A stretch of 45,694 nucleotides of DNA, from assembly GCA_016200005.1 (NCBI GenBank), contig JACQFP010000025.1, forward strand, positions 1 to 45,694, given 5' to 3'. How positions within the stretch are numbered: position 1 is the first letter of the stretch; every line of letters starts with the position of its first letter. Below the pieces are notes generated by a model that saw only the letters and a list, made by a program, of their open reading frames with translations, did not search any database and had not been told where the DNA came from. This stretch comes from Verrucomicrobiota bacterium (lineage in GTDB: Bacteria > Verrucomicrobiota > Verrucomicrobiia > Limisphaerales > PALSA-1396). The position numbers and the translations under genes were made by a program. Of the stretch, positions 18,318 to 27,391 are shown one piece after another.

Positions 18318-19001
18318 ATGGCGGCCAAAAAGAAAAAAGACCAGGGGCAGAAAATAATCGCCAACATGGGGCTTTTCTGGAAGCGCGATTGGGTTCGTTG
18401 GAAAGGTGATCGCGGCATCGGTCGTGCGCGTCTTGCGGGTAAGCGGCGGTATGCCAAGACGCAGGGTGAGGTGGATTTTTGGACGCAGACCGGCATTTAC
18501 TCTCTCTACGCTGATTATCGTTTGGTTTATGTCGGGCAGGCAGGCTTGTCTGACAAAAGCTGTCTCGGCAACCGGCTCAAAGCGCATCTTTCGGACGATC
18601 TCGCCGGACGTTGGGATATGTTTTCTTGGTTTGGCCTTCAGAAAGTCAGGACCACCGACAACAAGGTCGGCACACGCAAACAGGTCAATGTTTCCTCGCG
18701 CAGTCACCTTGCCAATGTTTTGGAGGGAATCATCATTGAGGTCGCCGAACCACCTATGAACAGCCAAAAAGGCCGGTTCGGCAAACGGGTCGAAAGATAT
18801 ATCCAAGTGGACGACAGCGTTGAACTCGCAGCCGAGATTCAAAAGGAAATTATCGGCAAGGTTGAAGAATTGGATGAGCAACTCAAAACAACCAGAAAGC
18901 AGCTAAAGGAAGCAGTCAGGCAAGCGTCGTCCACGATGCAACATAAAATCAGCAACACCAGAAAACGTCTTACAAAAGCCATCAAAAAAGTTTCCAAATG
19001 A
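18318..19001 (+). CDS. GIY-YIG nuclease with coiled-coil tail
   Basis: 227 residues with a good Shine-Dalgarno (AGGA) before ATG 18318. The GIY-YIG core is GIY at 59-61, YVG at 71-73, Arg86, His90 and Glu136, the expected catalytic set. About 70 charged residues follow that look like a helical or coiled-coil tail. The stop overlaps the start of the DNA methylase gene by ATGA, so the two are translationally coupled. A nuclease coupled to a DNA methylase recalls restriction-modification or DISARM-like logic, with the methylase marking self DNA (inference). The N-terminal 55 residues are basic and may bind DNA. Confidence 0.82.
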   Translation: MAAKKKKDQGQKIIANMGLFWKRDWVRWKGDRGIGRARLAGKRRYAKTQGEVDFWTQTGIYSLYADYRLVYVGQAGLSDKSCLGNRLKAHLSDDLAGRWDMFSWFGLQKVRTTDNKVGTRKQVNVSSRSHLANVLEGIIIEVAEPPMNSQKGRFGKRVERYIQVDDSVELAAEIQKEIIGKVEELDEQLKTTRKQLKEAVRQASSTMQHKISNTRKRLTKAIKKVSK

Positions 19002-22000
19002 CTTACGACGACCGCCGTTTAATCGAAGACTACCTGCCGATTCAGGCCATCAGTGCCGAGGCGTCGCGCGAGAAGTCTCCACGCAAGGGACACATCTCCA
19101 CGCTGCATTTGTGGTGGGCGCGGCGACCGCTCGTCGCCTGCCGGGCGGCGGTGTACGGCGCACTCGTGCCGGCATCACAGTTTGTGCCTGCCTGCGCCGA
19201 CAAGGCAGGCAGGCCGAATGGTGGGTCGGATGCGCAGAAGAAAAGTTTGGGACGAGCGAACGCGGCCAAGTTCATCGAGCGGTTGTGCCAGTATCCCGGC
19301 TCGCCAGATGTCATCAAGGAAGCACAAGAGCACATCCTCAAGGCACACGCGGAACGGTTGAGCCGCGAGACGGGCAAGCCGGTCACGGTGGAAGACATTG
19401 TGGCGGGACGCGCGCCCCTGCCTGCGCCGCGCCCGGGGAAGTTCTTCATTTATGTAATCAAGTGTTCCGATGATTCGTTTTACATCGGCCAGACTGACAA
19501 TGTTCCGCGCCGGTTTGAGGAACACAACCAAGGCAAAGTTGAATGGACTTCTTCTCGTCGGCCATTGCAGGTTATTCACTACGAGGAATTCGATTCACGC
19601 GAGGAGGCGGTGACGAGGGAAAAGGAATTGAAAACCGGATTCGGTCGGCAATGGCTCAAGAGAGAATATGCAGCGGGCAGGCTTGCGGCGCGGCAGGCAG
19701 GGCGTCCGAAAGTGCTCGATATGTTTGCGGGCGGCGGGGCGATTCCGCTCGAAGCGTTGCGGCTCGGCTGCGAATCGTATGCGCTCGACCTCAATCCGGT
19801 CGCGCACATCATCCAGCTTTGCACACTGGTTTATCCGCAGAAATTCGGTAAGCCCGATCCGAACGCGAAAGGTTCGGCGAAGGATGGCACTTGGGCCGGA
19901 CTCGCGGCGGAAGTCGAGCATTGGGGCAACTGGGTGCTGAAAAAAGTGAAGGCAGAGATTGGCGACCTGTATCCGCCGATTCCCGACCCGCAAGCGAGCG
20001 GCGAAGAACTTGGCAGCGACCCGCAGGGGACGATGGGTTTTGCGGAAGACCCGCAGCAGAAGCTCAAAGCGAAGCGCGGTTTCCTGACTCCCGTAGCGTA
20101 TCTGTGGACGCGGACCGTGCAATGCAAGAATCCCGCGTGCAACGCGACCGTGCCGCTGGTGAAACAAACCTGGCTTTCCAAAAAGAAAGATCACTTCGTA
20201 GCCATGCGTCTGGTCGCGCCCAAAGGCGAAAAGCGCGTGCGGTTTGAAATCGTCCAAGGGCGCAGTGAAGCCGGTTTGGGCTTCGACCCTACGGCCTTTT
20301 CAAAGGAGGGGAATGCGACCTGTCCGTTTTGTGGGGCAGTTGCGGATTCGGACTATGTGCAAGAGCAAGGAATACGAAAGAGAGTCGGGTCTCAACTTCT
20401 CGCGTTTGTCTGCCGAAGTGCGAACAAATCAGGATCGGTGTTTGTTGGCGAACTGGACGCGCCAAGAGGATTGCTGCCTACAGCCGCCAACATTGAAAAA
20501 CGCATCGAAGAAACTACGAGCAGAGCGAATATCTCGATTCCAGCCGAAGAAATCAGCCCGCTGCGGCCTTCGCCGAATGCGCGTGGCATGACCGCCCCAA
20601 CACGGCACGGGCTTACCACCTTGGGAGACTTATTTAACCGAAGACAACTGCTCTCTCTTCTCACGCAATGTGGTGCTGTTAGGTGCGCCCATGCTGAAAT
20701 GCGAACCACTGGCTACGACGAGGAGCGGAGCAAAGCAGTGGCAACTTTTCTTGGAATTGTTGTTGACCGTATGGCCGATCGCGGAAGTTCGCTTTGCAGG
20801 TGGGACCCCGGATACACAAAAACACAATCCACCTTTGGCCGCCCAGCACTACCATTCGTGTGGGACTATTCCGAAACCAATCCGTTCGGTGATGCCTCGG
20901 GAGATATGTCCCAAGCCATAGACTGGGTGCGAGCGGTCATTGACGAAACCGCGATACTTCATAGCTACGCGAGAGTTGAGCGCGGCTCTGCGCATCAGTT
21001 GAGTAGCGCCGACGCCAACTTTGACGCTGTGATTTCTGACCCTCCTTACTACGACAACGTTCCTTACGCCGATATTTCAGACTTTTTTTACGTTTGGCTC
21101 AAGCGGTCGATTGGCTTTCTCCACCCTGAGCACTTCGGCACTGAGCTAACTCCGAAGAAGGCGGAAATCACTGCGCTGTCATCACGATTCGGCGGGGACA
21201 TGGCTGCAGCCAGTTCCAACTATGAACAAATGATGTTTCTCTCGCTCACCGAGGCAAATCGCGTACTGAAGGCGAATGGTGAGTTGGTCATCGTCTATGC
21301 CCACAAGACGACTTTAGGTTGGGCGACTCTGGTTGATGCCTTGAGGCGTTCGGGTTTTACCGTGGTTGAAGCGTGGCCGCTCGATACGGAATTCGGCGGG
21401 AGGTTGATGGCAATGGATTCGGCTGCGTTAGCTTCCAGCATTTTCCTTATTGCCCGAAAACGCGACGGTGCAAAGACCGGTTCATACGAAGATGAAATTC
21501 GCCCGGAGTTGGAGCAAATCGTGCGCGAGCGCGTAGAAACGCTCTGGCGCATGGGCATCACCGGCGCGGATTTAATCATCGCCGCCGTCGGTGCGGGTCT
21601 GCGCGCGTTCACGCGCTTTGCCCGCGTCGAGTATGCCAACGGCGAGGAAGTACCAGCGGAAAAATTTCTCGGCGAAGTGGAAAGCGTGGTGCTGGAGACA
21701 TTGTTGGAAAAGATTTTCGGTGTGGCCAGCAGCCGCGTGGCGGCGGTGGACGGGCCAAGCCGGTTTTACGTCTTGTGGCGCTACGCGTATCGCACGGCGG
21801 AACTGGACGCGGGCGAGGCCATCGTCTTCACCTACGGCCAGCCGGTGGAATTGGAAGGCGCGGATGGACTGGCGAACGGCACACTATCGCTGGTGGAAAA
21901 GAAAAAGGGCAAGTATCGCCTGCGCGATTACACCGAACGCGGCCCGCTGGAAAAACTTGGTCTGCCGAACGACGAGGGCAAGCCCGCACCGCTGCTTGAC

Positions 22001-22258
22001 TCACTGCATCGGCTGCTCTGGCTGATGGAAAACGAACCACGCAAGCTGCCCACCTTCCTGGACGAGGCCCGCCCCGACCGCGAACGACTTCGACTCGTAG
22101 CCCAAGCATTGGCCGGCGCGGGATTGTCCGGCGGCAGCGAGGACCAGACTGGGGTCGTGAATACGACAGCCGCAGAGCAGGCCGCGCTCGGCAAGCTGCT
22201 CGCAAATTGGCGTGCGCTCGTGCCCGAAACCTTGTTCACTGCTGCCGGGAAATCTTGA
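18998..22258 (+). CDS. DUF1156 (COG1743-type) adenine DNA methylase with internal GIY-YIG insertion
   Basis: 1086 residues. The N-terminus (LPIQAISAEASREKS, LHLWWARRPL) is DUF1156. The SAM-binding motif DMFAGGG is at 241-247 and the catalytic motif DPPY at 681-684, the order of N6-adenine methylases. Cysteine pairs near residues 375-440 suggest Zn-ribbon elements. Between the DUF1156 part and the SAM motif lies a complete GIY-YIG domain (about 147-222: FIYVIK, FYIGQT, R..EH, EKELK) in frame. Family homologues run from the N-terminal part into the SAM motif directly, so this is an insertion. A palindrome (19186-19214) also adds residues near 64-72. Coupled to the preceding GIY-YIG gene and followed 5 bases later by the DUF499 gene, its usual partner. 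Whether the methylase is active is uncertain. Confidence 0.9.
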   Translation: MTYDDRRLIEDYLPIQAISAEASREKSPRKGHISTLHLWWARRPLVACRAAVYGALVPASQFVPACADKAGRPNGGSDAQKKSLGRANAAKFIERLCQYPGSPDVIKEAQEHILKAHAERLSRETGKPVTVEDIVAGRAPLPAPRPGKFFIYVIKCSDDSFYIGQTDNVPRRFEEHNQGKVEWTSSRRPLQVIHYEEFDSREEAVTREKELKTGFGRQWLKREYAAGRLAARQAGRPKVLDMFAGGGAIPLEALRLGCESYALDLNPVAHIIQLCTLVYPQKFGKPDPNAKGSAKDGTWAGLAAEVEHWGNWVLKKVKAEIGDLYPPIPDPQASGEELGSDPQGTMGFAEDPQQKLKAKRGFLTPVAYLWTRTVQCKNPACNATVPLVKQTWLSKKKDHFVAMRLVAPKGEKRVRFEIVQGRSEAGLGFDPTAFSKEGNATCPFCGAVADSDYVQEQGIRKRVGSQLLAFVCRSANKSGSVFVGELDAPRGLLPTAANIEKRIEETTSRANISIPAEEISPLRPSPNARGMTAPTRHGLTTLGDLFNRRQLLSLLTQCGAVRCAHAEMRTTGYDEERSKAVATFLGIVVDRMADRGSSLCRWDPGYTKTQSTFGRPALPFVWDYSETNPFGDASGDMSQAIDWVRAVIDETAILHSYARVERGSAHQLSSADANFDAVISDPPYYDNVPYADISDFFYVWLKRSIGFLHPEHFGTELTPKKAEITALSSRFGGDMAAASSNYEQMMFLSLTEANRVLKANGELVIVYAHKTTLGWATLVDALRRSGFTVVEAWPLDTEFGGRLMAMDSAALASSIFLIARKRDGAKTGSYEDEIRPELEQIVRERVETLWRMGITGADLIIAAVGAGLRAFTRFARVEYANGEEVPAEKFLGEVESVVLETLLEKIFGVASSRVAAVDGPSRFYVLWRYAYRTAELDAGEAIVFTYGQPVELEGADGLANGTLSLVEKKKGKYRLRDYTERGPLEKLGLPNDEGKPAPLLDSLHRLLWLMENEPRKLPTFLDEARPDRERLRLVAQALAGAGLSGGSEDQTGVVNTTAAEQAALGKLLANWRALVPETLFTAAGKS
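19186..19214. repeat. GC-rich palindrome inside the methylase gene
   Basis: GCCTGCCTGC (19186-19195) and GCAGGCAGGC (19205-19214) form a perfect 10-bp stem with a 9-base loop, inside the coding frame. Similar halves flank the GIY-YIG insertion at 19419-19441 and 19680-19703. Confidence 0.75.
19419..19703 (+). mobile_element. In-frame GIY-YIG element flanked by inverted repeats
   Basis: The DNA between about 19419 and 19703 encodes a small UvrC-type GIY-YIG domain continuous with the methylase frame. The left flank reads CGCCCCTGCCTGCGCCGCG and the right flank, in reverse complement, reads CGCCCTGCCTGCCGCGCCG, so the domain is bounded by imperfect inverted repeats of the same CCTGCCTGC type as the nearby lone palindrome. 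I infer a small mobile unit that kept the host gene open; it may be spliced neither as RNA nor as protein. Confidence 0.6.
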
Positions 22259-22263
22259 TTGGC

Positions 22264-25149
22264 ATGAGCGTTCACTCATTAAAGCCTTGGACCGAGTTGG
22301 TGAAACTCCACCCCGACGTGGAGGCGGGCAATCTGCCCGAAGCGGTGTTTGCCATTGATCTCGGTGCGATTGCGGAGCGCGACCCGGTTGTGCCGGTCGT
22401 GAACCGTGAGCCGCAGGCATTCTTCCGCGCAACCTACCTCACGGTGGATTTGCGGAAGCTGCTGGAGGAAGTGCTCGCGTCGCTGGCAGGCAAGCCGGAT
22501 TTCAATCGCGTGCTCAAATTGCGCACTCCGTTTGGCGGCGGCAAATCGCACACGCTGGCAGCGCTGCTCCACGCGGCCCGGGATCGCGCGGCGCTGAATG
22601 TTCTGCCGGAAGCGGCAGGCCTGCCCGACCCCGGAAAAATGGACGTGGCGGTATTCGACGGCGAGAAGTTTGACGCGCGCGACGGCAAAACGCTGCCGGA
22701 TGGACGGAAGATTCAAACGATGTGGGGCTGGATCGCATGGCAAATTGGCGCGGATAAATTCAAGTTGGTCGAAAACCACGACAAGGACCGCGTCTCTCCC
22801 GGTGGAGATGTCATTAGACAAATGCTCGCGGGCAGTCCGAAACTGATTCTGCTGGACGAGGTATTGAAATACATGGAGCGGGCTTCAGCCGTCGCAGTGC
22901 TCGACTCGACATTGCAGCGACAGGCGAAGGATTTTTTCCAGAATCTCACGGTCGAGGTCGCGGGAAGCAAAAACGCAGCGATGGTTTATTCGCTGCAATG
23001 GAGCGCGCGTGAATCACTCGGCAACGTGGCGCTCTTGCAGGAGATAGACAAGCTGGCGTCGCGCGTGGACCAGTTGCGCGAACCGGTCACGGGTGATGAA
23101 GTGCTCCACGTTCTTCATCGCCGCTTGCTCGGCGGGCCGCCTCCTGCCGCTGCCGCCCAGGAAGTTTCGGAGAGTTACAGCAAGGTGGTGACGGGAATGC
23201 GCCAGGCTCACGCGGAGACGCTGTCCGACCGCCAACACGCCGAACAGGAAGGGCTGGCGTTGCTCAACCGTATGAAGGCTGCTTACCCGTTTCATCCCGC
23301 GTTGATTGACGTGATGCGCGAGCGATGGGCGGCGGTGGACCAATTTCAGCGCACGCGCGGCGCATTGAAGTTTTTGTCCTCATGCCTCCACGCGCTGAAG
23401 CAAGATGGAGGAGCGCGAGCACTGTTAGGACCGGCGGAGATTCCGCTCAAGAACGTTGAGGTGCGCGTCAAGATGTTGAAGGAACTCGGCGTGCAGAACG
23501 ATTACGATGCCGTCATTTCCGCCGACATCGAAGGGCCGAGCGCACGGGCTAAACGGATTGACGAGCGATTGGCGCGGGAAACGCCCGCGTTGGCGAACGT
23601 AAAGCCGGCGACGCGGCTGGCAACGGCGATTTTAGTTTATTCTTTCGGTGGATTGCGGCGAGCGGGCGCTGGCACGGAGGAAACTCTGCCATCGGGAGTC
23701 ACCGAGACCGAGTTGCTTTCATCATGCGTCGGGCCGGACCTGGACAGCATCACGGCCAGCGCTGTGTTGTCGGAATTGCGCTCGGCCTGTCTTTATCTGC
23801 ACTTCGATGGCGTTCGCTACTGTTTCAAGAAAGACCCGAACGTCACCAAGCTAATTGAGGACGCGGAACAGGAAGTCACCCGTGAAGACACCGCCAATCC
23901 AAAAGCCGGGCCGGTGCGCTCGGCCATCAAGGAATTGCTCGAAAAGCGGCTGGCGGGAAAACAGGCCATCGTGTGGCCGGAAGCCAGTGGCGAAATCCCC
24001 AATGACGAACCGCGTTTTCTGGTCGCGTATCTGCCGTTGGAGTTCGCGGCCGAAACCAGGGCCGAACAGGAGAAACGAGGGCTGGCGTTGCTGACCCAAT
24101 ATGGAGACAAGCCGCGCCGATACCGCAACGGCATCGGGCTTGCCATTCCTGAGAAGAAACAAGTCGAGGCTCTCCGGCGCGCCATGCGCTACCTTCTCGC
24201 GATTGACCGCGTGGAGGGTCAAAAGGCGAAGCACCGATTGAGCAAAGATCAGTTGGACCAGTTGCGCGAGCGGCGGCGCACGGAAGAGGCGGCAGCGGAG
24301 TCGGCGCTGCGGAATCTCTATACATCAATCTGGCTGTTGCGGATGGAGTCGGGCGCGCCCGCGCTCGACAAAGTGGAAATCGGCGGACGCCCGCTACAAG
24401 CAACAGGCGTTCACGAACGCATCATGGAATTACTGATGAATGTCGGGACGCCGAAAGTTCACGCAACGGTTACGGCCGCGAAGTTGATGCAGCGCGTGAA
24501 GCTCGGCGAATCGGTTGCGACGGGCGAAGCCCCACGGCTGCTGATCAAGGCTGGTGACGTGTTGAATGCGTTTTTCGAGTTTCTCGAACCACCGCGCATC
24601 TTGTCTGCTGACGTGCTGAAGAAGGCCATCGTCAAAGGCGTCGGTGATGCTCAGTTCGCATGGTTCAGCGGCGCAACACCGCAGATCGGCCCTGACAACC
24701 GCGTGCAGGTCAGCCGTGAGAAAATCGTTTTTGGTCGAACCATCGTCGAGGACGAAGTTGATTTCGAGACCGGCTGGTTGATTGCGCCGGTCGCATTGCC
24801 TCAAGTGGCCCCCGCGTCGGCGCAACCGGGACAAATGCAGGAACAACCGGGCGCAGCCACGGCAAGTCCGTCGTCCGCGACGAGTGCCGGAGGAACGCCA
24901 GGCACCGGGCAACCTGCTCAAACCGCTGCTGTGCGAATGAACGTTTCGCTGCGGTTTACCGCTACACGAAATCAGATTTTCAAGGCGTTCCCTGCCATCG
25001 CGAATCTAGCCGACAAGTCAGACGGCGGCGAAATCACGGTTCAGGTCGAAGGGACAAGCGCAAAAGGCTTCGACACCGCATGGCTGCGGAACGCCGTCGA
25101 GGAGCCGCTCGACGAGGCAGACGTAAAACGGTCGGACGATTCACAGTGA
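22264..25149 (+). CDS. DUF499 (COG1483-type) AAA-like ATPase
   Basis: 961 residues from ATG 22264 (MSVHSLKPW), 5 bases after the methylase stop; the frame reaches further upstream but there overlaps the methylase. The N-terminus with FAIDLG and the Walker A motif FGGGKSHT (residues 90-97) and Walker B LILLDE (194-199) are the DUF499 signature. Residues about 860-895 are a Pro/Ala/Gln-rich linker, and the last 70 form a small separate domain. DUF499 ATPases sit beside DUF1156 methylases and SNF2-type helicases in predicted defence cassettes (including those described as DISARM-related arrays). The role is thought to be ATP-driven remodelling of bound DNA, which is not shown here. Confidence 0.9.
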   Translation: MSVHSLKPWTELVKLHPDVEAGNLPEAVFAIDLGAIAERDPVVPVVNREPQAFFRATYLTVDLRKLLEEVLASLAGKPDFNRVLKLRTPFGGGKSHTLAALLHAARDRAALNVLPEAAGLPDPGKMDVAVFDGEKFDARDGKTLPDGRKIQTMWGWIAWQIGADKFKLVENHDKDRVSPGGDVIRQMLAGSPKLILLDEVLKYMERASAVAVLDSTLQRQAKDFFQNLTVEVAGSKNAAMVYSLQWSARESLGNVALLQEIDKLASRVDQLREPVTGDEVLHVLHRRLLGGPPPAAAAQEVSESYSKVVTGMRQAHAETLSDRQHAEQEGLALLNRMKAAYPFHPALIDVMRERWAAVDQFQRTRGALKFLSSCLHALKQDGGARALLGPAEIPLKNVEVRVKMLKELGVQNDYDAVISADIEGPSARAKRIDERLARETPALANVKPATRLATAILVYSFGGLRRAGAGTEETLPSGVTETELLSSCVGPDLDSITASAVLSELRSACLYLHFDGVRYCFKKDPNVTKLIEDAEQEVTREDTANPKAGPVRSAIKELLEKRLAGKQAIVWPEASGEIPNDEPRFLVAYLPLEFAAETRAEQEKRGLALLTQYGDKPRRYRNGIGLAIPEKKQVEALRRAMRYLLAIDRVEGQKAKHRLSKDQLDQLRERRRTEEAAAESALRNLYTSIWLLRMESGAPALDKVEIGGRPLQATGVHERIMELLMNVGTPKVHATVTAAKLMQRVKLGESVATGEAPRLLIKAGDVLNAFFEFLEPPRILSADVLKKAIVKGVGDAQFAWFSGATPQIGPDNRVQVSREKIVFGRTIVEDEVDFETGWLIAPVALPQVAPASAQPGQMQEQPGAATASPSSATSAGGTPGTGQPAQTAAVRMNVSLRFTATRNQIFKAFPAIANLADKSDGGEITVQVEGTSAKGFDTAWLRNAVEEPLDEADVKRSDDSQ

Positions 25150-25165
25150 ACGCGCAGAATCTGTC

Positions 25166-25987
25166 ATGGCCGTGATCCCCTCTTTCGACGAGACTCATCT
25201 TGAAGCTATTTGCGAGGTGCTCGGCCAGACAGACGGCGGCCTTACGGGTTCAGAAATAGGACGCTACCTGAGCCAGTGCAACATTCCCGATCCGTTGCCG
25301 AGCTACACAAAGCGGCATCGCCTCTACGAAGCACTGAGAGCGAAGCAGCGCCAGGATGGTTGTGCCAACAATGTGTTCACGTTTATCAGGAAGGTGATGA
25401 ATCCGGTGCTCTACCACGCGAACGCGGATTACTACACTGGTTTTCGCTCACGCTTCAACACGCCGTTTGCCTTTTGCGGATACCAGGTCAACGAGCGCGG
25501 GGAGATTGTGCCTGTCACCGCCGCCCGCACGCAGACGGAGGCCGAGCAACGCGCGGACCGGCTCCAAAGCGAGTTACGGCGCCGGCAGGTTCATCCCGAC
25601 GTCTTGAAATTCTGCCGGGCCGAGTTGCTTCAAGAAAACTACTTTCACGCCGTGCTGGAAGCGACAAAGAGCGTCTCCGAAAAGATACGAGCAAAGTCGG
25701 GGCTTACCGGTGATGCCGGAGAGTTGGCCATGAAAGCGTTTTCAATCGGCCAGGCCGGAATGCCATTCCTTGCCTTCAACTCCTTGAGGACAGACACGGA
25801 AAAGAGCGAGCAGTCTGGTTTGATGAATTTATTCGTCGGGATGTTTGGCGCATTTCGCAACGTGACGGCCCACGGTCCGAAGATTTCATGGAACATGACG
25901 GAGCAGGATGCTTTGGATTTGTTGACACTGGTGTCATTGCTCCATCGGCGGCTGGATGCCGCCGTCCCAACAGGGAGGAAGTCGTGA
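25166..25987 (+). CDS. TIGR02391 (Ymh)-family protein with HEPN-like RNase motif
   Basis: 273 residues. An N-terminal winged-helix-like part (about 1-60) and a middle domain of unknown fold precede a C-terminal helical domain of the TIGR02391 type. That domain contains RNVTAH (Arg231-His236), the R-X4-H motif of HEPN ribonucleases. HEPN proteins in defence operons usually act as abortive RNases that cut tRNA or mRNA. It follows the DUF499 gene by 16 bases and overlaps the next gene by GTGA, so it belongs to the same transcript. The catalytic inference rests on the motif and helical context only. A toxin activity would be notable given the tRNA array downstream. Confidence 0.78.
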   Translation: MAVIPSFDETHLEAICEVLGQTDGGLTGSEIGRYLSQCNIPDPLPSYTKRHRLYEALRAKQRQDGCANNVFTFIRKVMNPVLYHANADYYTGFRSRFNTPFAFCGYQVNERGEIVPVTAARTQTEAEQRADRLQSELRRRQVHPDVLKFCRAELLQENYFHAVLEATKSVSEKIRAKSGLTGDAGELAMKAFSIGQAGMPFLAFNSLRTDTEKSEQSGLMNLFVGMFGAFRNVTAHGPKISWNMTEQDALDLLTLVSLLHRRLDAAVPTGRKS

Positions 25988-27051
25988 AACCTGAAGTCAA
26001 ATTGGTGAAACTCACTTTTTGCGGTCCCAGCGATGTCGCGAAAGAAATTACAATTGCGCAGCACGTCGTCACCGACTGGAATACCCAACACGGAGAGGCC
26101 AGCGGCTTTTGGGTCAAGCACCAGCACTGGTCCACTGACAGCCACCCCGACTTGAGCGACCGACCCCAAGGAGTGATCAACCGGCAGGTGATTGATGAAT
26201 CAGACATCATCGTGGCCATTTTCTGGTCTCGCTTTGGCACGCCCACAGGTGTCGCTAATTCGGGTACCGAAGAAGAGATACGACGCAGCATGAAGCTCAG
26301 GCGCAAAGTCATGGTCTATTTCTCCGACTTGGAGCCTATCCCCGCAAATGCCGACAATGGGCAATTGGAGCGCCTGTGGAGCTTTCGCCGGGAGCTTCAG
26401 TCAGACGGCTTTTGCTGGAGATTCTCGTCCCGCGACCAGTTCCGCCGAGAATTCACTCGGCATCTGGCGCATGCGTTGAACGAGTTCAAGCCTCGGGAGA
26501 CACGGCGACACGTTACCACTCCGAGCCAGAATATCACCGGCGACAACAACATCCAGGTTGGTCGCGACCTCAACGTCTTTAACAAACCCCCTGTTGTGAA
26601 GAACGTCATTGAACGACGCGATGGCAGCATCTCGTCCGAGGAGACCCGGAAAATCCAGTTGTGGATCGAAGAGTTGGCTGAAGGGACTGTTGGCATGAGC
26701 CGAAAGCAAGCTTTCGGAATGTGGTGGTCTCGATTCAAAAATCGGTTCGGCCTGGAAAAATATGAAGCGTTGCTTTCGGCTGATATGGGCGACGCGGCAC
26801 AATGGTTTCGGGAACAGCGCGCAATTCAAACGCGAGGTCTCAAAACCAAGGCACCAGACGAGTGGCGACGCAAGCGAATTGGCGCAATCAAGGCGGCGAT
26901 GAACGAGATGGGTGTTACGAATGAGACTTATTATCCGATGCTGGCCCGGCGGCTCCGAATGAAGAAACTTTTCACTTCGCTCAACGACCTCACCAAACGC
27001 GACCTTGACCGGGCGTATAATCTGGTGCTTCGCGACGCACGCGAAACCTGA
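25984..27051 (+). CDS. TIR-like/DUF4062-like protein with GDNN motif
   Basis: 355 residues from GTG 25984 in a 4-base overlap with the previous stop. The N-terminus (LTFCGPSDVAKEI, ESDIIVAIFWSRFG, GTEEEIRRS) has the DUF4062/TIR-like pattern. Residues near 185-205 hold the phrase ITGDNNIQVGRDLNVF, a linker seen in proteins that join TIR-like or NTPase sensors to effector parts. The C-terminal 120 residues are helical and basic, resembling phage regulator tails (ORF6C/KilA-C-like, weak). It is the last gene of the defence series. Possible roles are NAD-related signalling or an immune sensor; neither can be read from the sequence. Confidence 0.72.
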   Translation: MKPEVKLVKLTFCGPSDVAKEITIAQHVVTDWNTQHGEASGFWVKHQHWSTDSHPDLSDRPQGVINRQVIDESDIIVAIFWSRFGTPTGVANSGTEEEIRRSMKLRRKVMVYFSDLEPIPANADNGQLERLWSFRRELQSDGFCWRFSSRDQFRREFTRHLAHALNEFKPRETRRHVTTPSQNITGDNNIQVGRDLNVFNKPPVVKNVIERRDGSISSEETRKIQLWIEELAEGTVGMSRKQAFGMWWSRFKNRFGLEKYEALLSADMGDAAQWFREQRAIQTRGLKTKAPDEWRRKRIGAIKAAMNEMGVTNETYYPMLARRLRMKKLFTSLNDLTKRDLDRAYNLVLRDARET

Positions 27052-27391
27052 CTTGGCCGCGACCAACGCAAGGTTTGCTTTGCTTCACGAGCTCCCGGTC
27101 GGCCCTGTCTCGACCACGTCCGTTCCGCTTGTCAAACCGCGCGCTCGTCACGAGCTTGCATGGCACAGGGCCGCAGCAGCGGCCGGCTTCCGTCCGGCGC
27201 ATGTCGTCGTCGCTCTGGCCTTGGGGTGTTCCCCATTTCGGTGTGCCCTCTTCGCCTTCATCCGCCGCTTTGAGCCGGAGGCGCGGGACAGGCTACCTCC
27301 AGCACGCGGAGAGGGGAGTCGCCGCAGAGAGGAACAACTTGCTTAAATAGGCTGCCTTGACCGCGTGCTCAAGTTTTGGTATTTGGACAAC
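27052..27391. repeat. Intergenic with left copy of a diverged direct repeat
   Basis: No gene is seen. Positions about 27061-27210 resemble 30151-30300: both start GACCAACGC, then share GTCGGCCCTGTC, TCGACCAC, CCGTTCCGCT and CAAACCGCGCGCTCGTC in the same order with small gaps. The two copies bracket the toxin-antitoxin module and the small genes after it. Confidence 0.6.
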
